Shown here piece after piece: positions 1 to 7,413 of a DNA stretch of 64,000 nucleotides (the stretch's first letter is position 1; the number at the start of each line of letters is the position of its first letter). The DNA is taken from contig DAOSEM010000001.1 in assembly GCA_035363115.1 (NCBI GenBank), forward strand, positions 1-64,000, read 5' to 3'. The notes below the pieces were generated by a model that was not told where the DNA came from, ran no database searches, and was given only the letters and a program-made list of their open reading frames with translations. The translations under genes were made by a program, and so were the position numbers. This stretch comes from Syntrophales bacterium (GTDB lineage Bacteria; Desulfobacterota; Syntrophia; Syntrophales; PHBD01).

Positions 1-234
1 TCTCTGAGGGTTTTTTGTTTTGTTTGACTTACCCTATTGCGAAAGGCGTGCCAGGAGGGACGAACAGCGGGCGAGATGGGATTATCATATTGATATGAAA
101 GCAGTTTATCTTGTGTCGGGGTGTTTGAAAGCGGGTTTTGGATCCATCGGGACGATGCTTCCGGTTGAATGGTTCTTTCAACCGGTTGAACGGAACGGAA
201 AAGAGGCCCGTCTGATGCCGCCCGTTCGGTCACC
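1..234. other. Intergenic stretch with a hairpin, no supported gene
   Basis: No convincing gene lies here. The short open frame at 20-238 has no family resemblance and no Shine-Dalgarno sequence. A hairpin is visible with arms 161-169 (ccggttgaa) and 177-185 (ttcaaccgg). The left arm recurs directly at 182-190. There is no T tract after it on either strand, so I do not call it a terminator. Confidence 0.4.
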
Positions 235-738
235 CTAACGGATCTCCGGATTGCCGATCCGGATCTGGTTCATGGATGGGCCGGCGGGAGCCGGGGATGC
301 GGGCGCCGGGGCGGGAATCCTTTCCCTGGCCGGGAAATAGGCCTCCAGTCCCGGCGACAGGGGCTTCTTCTTTCCCTGTCCCCACAGACAGTTGAGCCGT
401 GGATAATTGTCGGGGTCGCTGACATGGAGGCAGGACAGCGTCAGACCGTCAGGCTCTTCACCCTGAAAGAGCAGGACATCGGACTCTCCCACGGAGGTCT
501 TCTCGAAGCGTCCGCGGAAAGCCGTCTCCTTCCCGTTCACGATTCTCGTGAGGCAGAGGCCGTCCCCGGAGAGGGAAATTTTCGCGCGGCCCATGTAGGA
601 TGCTCCATCATCGGGCATGCTCCCCACGATATCGTAATCGCCTTCAAAGAATTCATATGGAGGAAGACCCGATGGAGAGGCCCATACAGAGAGCGCGACG
701 AGAACAAAAAACGTTGATAAAAGGTTGATTTTCCACAT
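235..738 (-). CDS. Secreted hypothetical protein
   Basis: I do not recognise the family. Starting at the ATG at 738 gives 167 residues. That ATG follows a GAGGGA Shine-Dalgarno, whereas an in-frame ATG six codons upstream has none. The N-terminus MWKINLLSTFFVLVALSVWA is a good Sec signal peptide, with cleavage likely after WA. The mature part (about residues 20-130) looks like a compact beta-rich domain with two cysteines in the second half. It ends in a proline/alanine-rich tail. A periplasmic or extracellular location is inferred. It is the last gene of a three-gene same-strand run with the isochorismatase-like and CULT genes (21 and 41 nt gaps), so co-transcription is likely. Function is unknown. 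Confidence 0.7.
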   Translation of the reverse strand: MWKINLLSTFFVLVALSVWASPSGLPPYEFFEGDYDIVGSMPDDGASYMGRAKISLSGDGLCLTRIVNGKETAFRGRFEKTSVGESDVLLFQGEEPDGLTLSCLHVSDPDNYPRLNCLWGQGKKKPLSPGLEAYFPARERIPAPAPASPAPAGPSMNQIRIGNPEIR

Positions 739-759
739 GGAGTTCCCTCTGCCCATCGT

Positions 760-1332
760 TCAGGCTTCCCATCGTCCCTGGAATTCTTCCAGGGTAAGGC
801 ATTCCACGCCGATGTTCTTCATGTCCAGGATATTGGCATCACAGATGGCTCGGGTCTCCCCCGCCGTTGCATCCGTGATCAGCGTGACGGCATAGTCCAG
901 GCTGACCGCGTCATAGACGGTCGCCCGGATGCAGTTCGGATACTGGAGACCGCAGATGACGAGCCGTATGATTCCCTTTCTCCGGAGGAGAAGATCCAGC
1001 TCTGTGCCCATGAATCCGCTGAACCGCTTCTTGACGATGACAGGCTCGTCCTCTTCCGGGGTCAGATCCTCCACGACTTCGGCCCCCCTTGTCCCCGAGA
1101 CGGCAATTTTCCGGCCTTGCAGGAAATGGGGGAGCCGGAATGCTTCCACGTCGCTGCCGTCGGGGCGATAGGTCCGGGTCAGATGGACAACCAGACCGTT
1201 CCTGCGGCGGACCATATTCCGCAGCTCCGCGACGGACGCGACGATCCCCTCGGCTCCGGGGATATGGCCGGGCGAACCGGGCAGGACGAAATCGTTCTGC
1301 ATGTCGATGATCAGAAGCGCGGTTTTCTGCAC
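760..1332 (-). CDS. Isochorismatase/nicotinamidase-fold cysteine hydrolase
   Basis: This 190-residue protein has the full isochorismatase-like hydrolase layout. The N-terminal strand TALLIIDMQNDF holds the catalytic Asp10. VIVKKRFSGF holds the catalytic Lys (101/102). YPNCIRATVYDA holds the nucleophile Cys134, preceded by a probable cis-peptide segment. These form the Asp-Lys-Cys triad of amidases that hydrolyse nicotinamide, N-carbamoyl compounds or similar small substrates in the cytosol. The substrate cannot be read from the sequence. The start codon is GTG with a weak upstream purine run. The gene lies 41 nt downstream of the CULT-domain gene and 21 nt upstream of the secreted protein gene, suggesting one transcript. 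The family assignment is firm and the specific reaction is not. Confidence 0.9.
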   Translation of the reverse strand: MQKTALLIIDMQNDFVLPGSPGHIPGAEGIVASVAELRNMVRRRNGLVVHLTRTYRPDGSDVEAFRLPHFLQGRKIAVSGTRGAEVVEDLTPEEDEPVIVKKRFSGFMGTELDLLLRRKGIIRLVICGLQYPNCIRATVYDAVSLDYAVTLITDATAGETRAICDANILDMKNIGVECLTLEEFQGRWEA

Positions 1333-1373
1333 GGGTATCTATCTACTTCTCATATGAAATCAAGCGGTTGCCT

Positions 1374-1829
1374 TTAGTGCGGAGGATCTTGCCGGACCAG
1401 GTTGTCCAGGATGAGCCCGAAGAAGCCCTCCGCTCCCGAGTCGTAATGCCACCCCAGGTGCAATCCGCAGCGCCCGCAGCTGCAGAATCGCCAACGGAAT
1501 CCCGGAAACCAGGTGTATGCATGGGTGGGATTGCCGTGAAGAATGCAGTTCCAGGCTTTCGAGAAGCAACCAATGCGAAAGCGGTACCCCGCCGGGTTGT
1601 CGAAGGTGTGTTCGAAGCCGCCGTGCCATTGGATTCCGAATCCGGCATCCGTGACCTCGCTGCCGCAGGCCCTGCAGCGCAGGGGATCCCGCCGCTCTTC
1701 TTTTTCTTCCTCTTCCTCCCGGGTGAGAAACCGGACGTCCGCTTCCTTTTCCCCTGACTCTTTCAGGAGAAGGAAGCCCTTGTGCCCGCCTGATCCCCTG
1801 TCGCCAAGGGGGACTGTCCGTCTCTCCAT
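1374..1829 (-). CDS. CULT-domain (cereblon-like) zinc protein
   Basis: The protein has 151 residues from the ATG at 1829, chosen because AAGGGA precedes it. A TTG 16 codons upstream has no ribosome site. Residues about 50-145 match the CULT domain, the beta-tent fold of eukaryotic cereblon that binds thalidomide-type glutarimides and C-terminal cyclic imides. Zinc ligands are C52-x2-C55 and C118-x2-C121. The tryptophan cage is W107 (YTWFPG), W113 (FRW) and W127 (HLGW). Their 6- and 14-residue spacing, and the 11 residues from the first Trp to the third Cys, match human cereblon W380/W386/W400 and C391. The conserved NPAGY and FFGLI segments are also present. About 50 charged, glutamate-rich residues precede the domain. 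Bacterial CULT proteins are known but their role is not. Confidence 0.88.
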   Translation of the reverse strand: MERRTVPLGDRGSGGHKGFLLLKESGEKEADVRFLTREEEEEKEERRDPLRCRACGSEVTDAGFGIQWHGGFEHTFDNPAGYRFRIGCFSKAWNCILHGNPTHAYTWFPGFRWRFCSCGRCGLHLGWHYDSGAEGFFGLILDNLVRQDPPH

Positions 1830-2042
1830 TTTGGGAATTCCCTTGCCCGGAGGGGAGGATACCGTTTCGGCGAACAAAAAAGAAGCTTTTTCGTCGGGAG
1901 GGTGTCATGGCCCATGGGCCGGGGCCGGTCGTGCCATGTGGGAAAGGGCATATCATTCCGTTTTAGACCCGGGATGATTCTATGGGAGCGGGAAGTTCTC
2001 GGAGGAGTGCCGCACAGAAGAAACGGCTTCCTGGAACAGGGG

Positions 2043-2077
2043 GGAGGGGGCCGACAATACTCCCGTCGGCCCCCTCC
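2043..2077 (-). terminator. GC-rich hairpin after the BKACE gene
   Basis: A 13-bp stem (2043-2055 with 2065-2077) and a 9-nt loop lie just beyond the stop codon of the BKACE gene. No T tract follows on the minus strand, so termination is plausible but not certain. Confidence 0.55.
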
Positions 2078-2085
2078 GGGGGGGA

Positions 2086-3009
2086 TCAGTAATTCACGTT
2101 GGCAATGCCCTTGAGGCCCAGGATCTGCCTGGCCTCGTCCGGGGTCGCCGGCTCGATGCCGAGCTCCTTGGTGACCCGGACCATCTTGGCCACCTGCTCG
2201 GCGTTGCTCTTCGCCATCCGGCCCTTCTCCAGCCACAGGTTGTCCTCCAGACCCACCCGGCAGTTCCCGCCCAGGAGCAGCGACTGCGTGCAGATGGGAA
2301 CCTGGGCACGGCCGGCCACGCACACGGAGAACTCAAACTCGCCAATGTGCCGCTTCGCATGCTCCACGAGGAACATCAGGTTCTCGGGGCTCGCCGAGAG
2401 CCCGCCCAGGATGCCCAGGACGAACTGGATGTAGACAGGCTTCTTGATGTAGCCGGCCTGGATCAGGAAGGCCACGTTGTTCACCATGCCCGCATCGTAG
2501 ATCTCGAACTCGGGCTTCGTGTTGTTTTCATTGAAGACCGCGCAGTACTCACGCAGGGTCTTGAAGGTATTGGTGAAGATGAAGTCTTCCGTCATGCCCA
2601 GCATGATCTTTTCCCACTCGTGCTTCCACTCCTTGTAGCGCGTCACCATCGGGAAGAGGCCCCAGTTCATGGATCCGGCGTTGCAGGAGGCCAGCTCGGG
2701 CTTGTATGCCGTAACCGGAGCGACTCGCTGCTCCAGGGTCATGCCGGCTCCACCGCCGGTGGTGATGCAGACGACGGCGTTGCAGCGGCTCTTGATGCTG
2801 GTGATGATTTCCTTCATCAGGTTGATGTCCGGGGAAGGAAGCCCGTTTTCCGGATTGCGGGCGTGGACGTGGACCACCGCCGCCCCCGCCTCGTAGGCCC
2901 GGACGGCCTCGTCGGCGATCTGCTGGGGTGTGATGGGGAGGTAGTCCGACATGGTCGGGGTGTGGATGCTGCCCGTGATGGCACAGGTAATGACCGCTTT
3001 TTCTTTCAT
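2086..3009 (-). CDS. BKACE family beta-keto acid cleavage enzyme
   Basis: This 307-residue protein belongs to the BKACE (DUF849) TIM-barrel family. The type member Kce condenses 3-keto-5-aminohexanoate with acetyl-CoA to give acetoacetate and a new CoA thioester. The metal-binding pair VVHVHAR (His47, His49) after the second strand is intact, as is the CITTGGGAGM segment. BKACEs act on many beta-keto acids, including dehydrocarnitine, and the pocket residues here do not settle the substrate. It is the last gene of a same-strand run: GntP permease, hydroxyacyl-CoA-type dehydrogenase, ketopantoate-reductase-like enzyme, BKACE. A pathway is inferred in which an imported hydroxy acid is oxidised to a beta-keto acid and then cleaved here. 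A hairpin follows the stop. Confidence 0.9.
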   Translation of the reverse strand: MKEKAVITCAITGSIHTPTMSDYLPITPQQIADEAVRAYEAGAAVVHVHARNPENGLPSPDINLMKEIITSIKSRCNAVVCITTGGGAGMTLEQRVAPVTAYKPELASCNAGSMNWGLFPMVTRYKEWKHEWEKIMLGMTEDFIFTNTFKTLREYCAVFNENNTKPEFEIYDAGMVNNVAFLIQAGYIKKPVYIQFVLGILGGLSASPENLMFLVEHAKRHIGEFEFSVCVAGRAQVPICTQSLLLGGNCRVGLEDNLWLEKGRMAKSNAEQVAKMVRVTKELGIEPATPDEARQILGLKGIANVNY

Positions 3010-3058
3010 GTTTTGAGACTCCTTTCCTTCATTTGCAGACTCTATGGCGCAAGCGCTT

Positions 3059-4078
3059 CTACTCGGGCAGCTGCGTCAGTTGAAACAAGGACAGATTCCC
3101 GAATTCCGCCTTGTATTTTCCCTGTTCAATTCCCTTGACGGTGGCTACGACCGTGTCGTTGATCGGCGTCGGCACACCCGTCTTCCGTCCGTTTTCACAG
3201 ACAACGCCGTTGATGGCGTCGATTTCCGTCTTAAGCCCCTTCTCGATGTCCTGGAGCATGCTGGCTTTCAGAAGCCGGTGGGGACCGAAGACCAGCTTGT
3301 AGATCCCGGCGCGCGCCGCCATTTCGGCCTGGGTCTGGAAGGCCAGGATGTTCAGGTCCGCTCCCTGGATCTTCTCCAGGGCCACGCCCAGCTTTCGGGT
3401 GACGGCGATGGTCTCGTTGCCGATCAGCGCAACACAGGCCAGGGCCTTTTCATTGTCGAGAACGTCTCCGAACGTGCAGCCCAGGGAAGCGGACATGCCG
3501 CTCAGGGTGGCGTTGATGAGGAGTTTCGACCACCGGATGCCCGGCAGGTTGGTCGTGATCTCCGTCGGACAGATCTTCTCCAGCACGGCCGCCACGGCCT
3601 TGGTTCGATCCTTGATCGTCCCGTCCAGCTCTCCCACGTCCAGGGTCATCTTGTCCGATTCGGACGTCAGCTCCGACACACCGGGGCGAAGCCAGGTGGC
3701 GCCCCAGCCGACGGCGCAGCCCATGACCTTCTCGCGCCCTACATGAGCCGCCACGGCTTCCTCGGGCACGCCGTTCTGGAGCGTACATACGATGCTGTCC
3801 TTGTGAAGATGCGGAACGAGGGCCTTCAGGGCCGATTCGTTATACGTCTGCTTGACCAGGTACAGGACCAGGTCATATGTGCCCGACATCGCGTCCGGCG
3901 TGATGGCCTTGACGGGCACGGTGAGGTCCATCTTGCCTGCAATGGTCGCTCCGTTCTTGTTCAGGGCCTCGACGTGTTCTTTGTTGGCGTCGATAAGAAC
4001 AACGTCTCCCCCGTTTTTCGTAATCAGCGCCCCGGAGATGGTTCCCAGGGACCCTGCTCCCAATATTGCCACTTTCAT
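3059..4078 (-). CDS. Ketopantoate reductase (PanE/ApbA) family oxidoreductase
   Basis: This 339-residue protein starts with a Rossmann dinucleotide motif, VAILGAGSLGTISG. It keeps the family features of 2-dehydropantoate 2-reductases, including the LQNGV segment near residue 100 and the catalytic-lysine region IRWSKLLINA near residue 185, followed by the all-helical C-terminal domain. Family members reduce ketopantoate with NADPH in pantothenate synthesis. Many paralogues in catabolic clusters act on other 2-keto or 3-keto acids. Its position between the dehydrogenase and the BKACE, with no pan genes nearby, argues for a catabolic paralogue. It lies 49 nt upstream of the BKACE gene. Downstream of the dehydrogenase gene there is a 235-nt gap (4079-4313) in which no gene was found. 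Confidence 0.85.
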   Translation of the reverse strand: MKVAILGAGSLGTISGALITKNGGDVVLIDANKEHVEALNKNGATIAGKMDLTVPVKAITPDAMSGTYDLVLYLVKQTYNESALKALVPHLHKDSIVCTLQNGVPEEAVAAHVGREKVMGCAVGWGATWLRPGVSELTSESDKMTLDVGELDGTIKDRTKAVAAVLEKICPTEITTNLPGIRWSKLLINATLSGMSASLGCTFGDVLDNEKALACVALIGNETIAVTRKLGVALEKIQGADLNILAFQTQAEMAARAGIYKLVFGPHRLLKASMLQDIEKGLKTEIDAINGVVCENGRKTGVPTPINDTVVATVKGIEQGKYKAEFGNLSLFQLTQLPE

Positions 4079-4313
4079 GTCGACACCTCGCTATCTCCTG
4101 CTTTTCGGCAGGCATGTTTCTCTGGATTGGCGGATCCTTCTTCCTCCCGCATCATCCGGTCGGGAGGATGTTCTACCGTCCGCTGGAACGGCCTCCTGGG
4201 GCCGCGTTGCGGCGGCCCCGCGGAAGACCGTTTCCCGGAGGCATTCTACCTTTTCCCGCTGTCTGCCCGCCGGGATCCGGCGGATGAACGGGCGGGATTG
4301 AATTCCGTTTTCC

Positions 4314-5282
4314 TTACAGCTTGCCGTGGAACCGGAGCAGGGCCAGCAGCCCGTCGTCCCGCCAGCGGGCGACTTCTTCGCTGGTCCGTCCCTGTTCCGC
4401 CGGCCGGTTGGCCATTTCCTGGAGTACGCCCTCATGGGCTGCGTCCAGCCAGTTCTCCGGCCACTTCTTCCAGTCCGCCATGTCTTCCCACCACCACTCC
4501 ACGGTGGGACCGATATGGTGCATGACGCCTTTGAGCCCGAAGGGGCCCCCGGCCAGGTGGTAGATCATGTTGGGCCCCATGAGCCCGTAACGGAGTCCGG
4601 GACCGAAGGTGACGCACTTGTCCACGTCCTCCACGGAGCACACGCCGCGGACCACCAGGTCCACCGCTTCCCGGTAAAGGGCCACGGAGAGGCGGTTGGC
4701 GATGAACCCCAGGGCCTCTTTCCGGAGGACAACGGGCTCCTTGCCGAGGGCCTTGTAGAAGGCGACGGCTGTCTCGACGGCTTCCTCGGACGTCTTTTCC
4801 CCTTTTCCGATTTCCACGAGGGGAATCAGGTGGGGGGGGTTGTAGGGGTGAGCCCCGAGGCAGCGCTCCGGGTGAGCCGATCCCTTGGCGATCTCCGTGA
4901 TCAGGAGACCCGACGTGCTGGAGGCAAAAATCGCCTCCGCCGGGGCATGACGATCCACCTCGGCCAGCAGGGCCTGTTTCACTTCGTATCGCTCCGGGGA
5001 GGCCTCCTGAATGAACTGGACGTCCGCTACGGCCTCCGCCAGATCGGTCGTGTATTTGGCGAGACCCATGGCGACATGGGCCTTGTCCGCCGTCAGGATG
5101 TTCCGCTTCACAAGGAAGTCGAAACCCGCCGCAATCCGGTTCCGGGCGTTCTGCAGGGCCTCGTCGTTGATGTCGAAGATATGGACGGGGTAGCCCTTCC
5201 ACAGGAAATTCAGGGCCCAGCAGGACCCGATCATTCCTCCTCCGCCCAGTACGGCTGTTTTCTTGATGTCCTTGACGTTCAT
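4314..5282 (-). CDS. 3-hydroxyacyl-CoA dehydrogenase family protein (carnitine/gulonate-dehydrogenase-like)
   Basis: The protein has 322 residues with an N-terminal NAD-binding Rossmann domain (TAVLGGGGMIGSCWA, residues 9-23). The central FASSTSG and GAHPYNPPHLIPLVEI segments mark the 3-hydroxyacyl-CoA dehydrogenase superfamily, with the catalytic His in GAHPYNPP. A C-terminal helical domain follows (about 185-322) and contains a tryptophan-rich stretch. The PYNPP form and the single-domain C-terminus are more like L-carnitine dehydrogenase and L-gulonate 3-dehydrogenase (lambda-crystallin) than fatty-acid enzymes. It would oxidise a 3-hydroxy acid to the beta-keto acid used by the downstream BKACE. 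The gene sits 25 nt downstream of the permease gene. The substrate is inferred only from context. Confidence 0.85.
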   Translation of the reverse strand: MNVKDIKKTAVLGGGGMIGSCWALNFLWKGYPVHIFDINDEALQNARNRIAAGFDFLVKRNILTADKAHVAMGLAKYTTDLAEAVADVQFIQEASPERYEVKQALLAEVDRHAPAEAIFASSTSGLLITEIAKGSAHPERCLGAHPYNPPHLIPLVEIGKGEKTSEEAVETAVAFYKALGKEPVVLRKEALGFIANRLSVALYREAVDLVVRGVCSVEDVDKCVTFGPGLRYGLMGPNMIYHLAGGPFGLKGVMHHIGPTVEWWWEDMADWKKWPENWLDAAHEGVLQEMANRPAEQGRTSEEVARWRDDGLLALLRFHGKL

Positions 5283-5307
5283 GATTTCCTCCGCGATCCG
5301 GCTCCTC

Positions 5308-6618
5308 TTAGTAGATCATGATACCCAGGGGGATCACGATCAGGAGGGCGATGATCGTCGCGACGATGTGGCCCCACCAGATGTGCTTGTAGCCGTTCAT
5401 GTGGGTCAGACCGGTGACGGCCAGGAAGGTGATGACCACGCCGTTGTGCGGCAGGGCGTCGAAGCAGCCCGCCGACATGGTGGCGACCCGGTGAATCAGG
5501 TCGGGGGAGAGGCCGAGGGCCAGGTACTTCGGCGCCAGGGTCTCCAGGATGATGCCCAGACCGCCGGAGGCCGAACCGGTGATGCCGGCCATCATGTTCG
5601 TGGCGATCGCCAGGGAGACGATGGGATGCATCGGCAGGGTGAGGAGCCAGCCGGCGATGACCTTGAATCCGGCCGTGGCCGCGATGGCCATTCCGTACCC
5701 GACGTCCGCGCAGGTGTTCACGATCGGGATGACGGTGTTTACGGCACCCTTGTTCAGGGTCTCCGGGAGGTTCTTGAAGTACTTCCAGAAGAAGACGATG
5801 CAGAAGGCGACGCCGCCCAGCAGTGCCCATACGGCGTCGAGCTTGAAGGCATTCAGCATGATGACGACGACGATCATGGGAACGATGCTCAGGAACACGT
5901 TGGGAAGCTTTTCCATGGCGACCACTTCGCCGGCCACGACGCCGACGCCGCTCGGGGCCACGTAGCCTTCCCCGCGCGCCTTGGCTTTCTTGAGCTGGTA
6001 CTTGAAGTAGAAGACGTTAAAGGCCGCCACGACAATCGCACCCAGGATGCCCAGCAGGGGGGCCGACATGGTGGATGAGGCCATGTACTTGGTCGGCATG
6101 ATGTTCAGGATCTGGGGGGAGCCGGGCATCATGGTCATGGTGATCGAGCCGATGCTGAAGGCATAGGGGATCACGAAGAGGTGCCATGGAAGGTCCAGTT
6201 CCTTGAAGATTGGGCGGCCGATGGGGATGAGGGCGAAGATGACGACGAAGAGGCTCACGCCGCCGTAGGTCAGGGCGACGCCGATCAGGGCGATGGCCAT
6301 GACGCCGTTCATCGGGTTCCCCCGGCCGACCACCTTCAGGATCCCCTCGGCGATGGCCCGGGCAGCACCGCTGTCCTCCATGACCTTGCCGAAGAGGGAC
6401 CCCATCAGGAAGATGAGGTAGAACTTCCCCGCGTAACTGACGAAGCCCTTCATGTATGGGCCTAACAGGGTGGGAAGAATGTCCAGGCCGGAAAAGACCG
6501 CGACAAAGACGACGGCCAGAGGGGCCAGGATGATGATGTGCCATCCCCGGAGGGCGAAGACTACGATGAAGGCCAGGGACAGTACGATGCCAATGATACT
6601 GAGGGTACTTGGATCCAT
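5308..6618 (-). CDS. GntP family permease
   Basis: This polytopic membrane protein of 436 residues has about 12 hydrophobic segments across its whole length. It resembles GntP-family proton symporters, which import gluconate, D-serine or hydroxybutyrate. Recognisable parts are the GVMAIALIGVALTYGGVSLF segment, the TMMPGSPQ motif, and the C-terminal GITGSASGG and DALPHNG motifs. The ATG at 6618 is chosen because AAGGAG lies 8 nt upstream; the ATG two codons earlier is too close to it. It is the first gene of the four-gene catabolic run and follows the two-component system genes on the same strand, from which it is separated by a hairpin terminator. The transported compound is probably the hydroxy acid oxidised by the downstream enzymes (inference). 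Confidence 0.88.
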   Translation of the reverse strand: MDPSTLSIIGIVLSLAFIVVFALRGWHIIILAPLAVVFVAVFSGLDILPTLLGPYMKGFVSYAGKFYLIFLMGSLFGKVMEDSGAARAIAEGILKVVGRGNPMNGVMAIALIGVALTYGGVSLFVVIFALIPIGRPIFKELDLPWHLFVIPYAFSIGSITMTMMPGSPQILNIMPTKYMASSTMSAPLLGILGAIVVAAFNVFYFKYQLKKAKARGEGYVAPSGVGVVAGEVVAMEKLPNVFLSIVPMIVVVIMLNAFKLDAVWALLGGVAFCIVFFWKYFKNLPETLNKGAVNTVIPIVNTCADVGYGMAIAATAGFKVIAGWLLTLPMHPIVSLAIATNMMAGITGSASGGLGIILETLAPKYLALGLSPDLIHRVATMSAGCFDALPHNGVVITFLAVTGLTHMNGYKHIWWGHIVATIIALLIVIPLGIMIY

Positions 6619-6682
6619 GTGCATCTCTCCTTTCTTTGAATTGCTCTGGCGTACGTTTTAGGAGAGATGCGCAGGAAAGAAC

Positions 6683-6723
6683 AATGGGGGGCGACCCCCA
6701 TTTCGGGAGGGCCGCCCCCCATT
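6683..6723 (-). terminator. Terminator-like hairpin after the response regulator
   Basis: An 11-bp perfect stem (6683-6693 aatggggggcg with 6713-6723) lies 22 nt after the response-regulator stop. It separates the two-component operon from the GntP catabolic operon. Confidence 0.6.
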
Positions 6724-6744
6724 CTGTGATGGCAGGGGGAAGGG

Positions 6745-7413
6745 TCAGCCTTCCCAGAGGTCCGGGTCGGCGACGCCGATCTTGATGGCGTACTTCAGGA
6801 GTTCAAGCCGGTCGTGGATGCCCAGCTTGTTCATGACGCTGGTGCGGTGCTTCTCCACCGTCTTGGCACTGACGCACAGGATATCGGCGATGCGGGCGGT
6901 CGAGTTCCCCTCCACGACGAGACGGAAGACCTGCTGCTCCCGTTCTGTCAGGAGCTCATAACCCTTGGGGGCAGGGGTCTTTTCCCGGCTTCGCACGTAG
7001 CTGCCGATGACATCCGCCCGGATCTTGGAACTGAGAAAGTACTCTCCCCGATAGGCCGCCCGGATCGCCTCGATGATGTCCGAACTCGGCGACGCCTTCA
7101 GGACGTACCCGATGGCTCCGGAGGCCAGGGCCTGGTGGACGTAGCTTTCCTTGGCGTGCATGGACAGGACGACCATCCGGGCGGAGGGCAGGGTCTCCCG
7201 GATCAGGCTGATCACGTCCAGGCCGCTGAGTCCGGGCATGCCGATGTCCAGTACGATGACGTCGGGATGATGGGTTTTCGCAAACTCCAGGGCCTGGCAG
7301 CCGTCTTCGGCCTCACCGATGACTTCCATGTCGGGCTGCGCGTTGAGCAGCTGGCGCAGGCCTTCCCGGATGATGGCGTGATCGTCGGCGATCAGGATAC
7401 GGATCTTTCTCAT
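6745..7413 (-). CDS. NarL/FixJ family response regulator
   Basis: The protein has 222 residues from the ATG at 7413. This start overlaps the kinase stop by 4 nt (ATGA), indicating translational coupling; the open frame runs further upstream but only as a shadow of the kinase gene. The receiver domain is residues 4-120, with the acidic pair D10/D11, phospho-acceptor D56 (IVLDIGMPG), Ser/Thr in VVLSMHA and the Lys in YVLKAS. A LuxR-type helix-turn-helix follows, with the signature LTEREQQVFRLVVEGNST and KTVEKHRTSVMNKLGI (residues about 153-205). It is a DNA-binding regulator phosphorylated by the adjacent PAS kinase. The catabolic cluster directly downstream is an obvious candidate target, though that is only positional. 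Confidence 0.95.
   Translation of the reverse strand: MRKIRILIADDHAIIREGLRQLLNAQPDMEVIGEAEDGCQALEFAKTHHPDVIVLDIGMPGLSGLDVISLIRETLPSARMVVLSMHAKESYVHQALASGAIGYVLKASPSSDIIEAIRAAYRGEYFLSSKIRADVIGSYVRSREKTPAPKGYELLTEREQQVFRLVVEGNSTARIADILCVSAKTVEKHRTSVMNKLGIHDRLELLKYAIKIGVADPDLWEG

Noticed and set aside
2086..5282. Firm assignment of a carnitine degradation pathway
   Set aside because: The dehydrogenase and BKACE fit carnitine breakdown, but a thioesterase and other betaine genes are absent and the ketopantoate-reductase homologue does not fit, so only a general beta-keto acid route is claimed.
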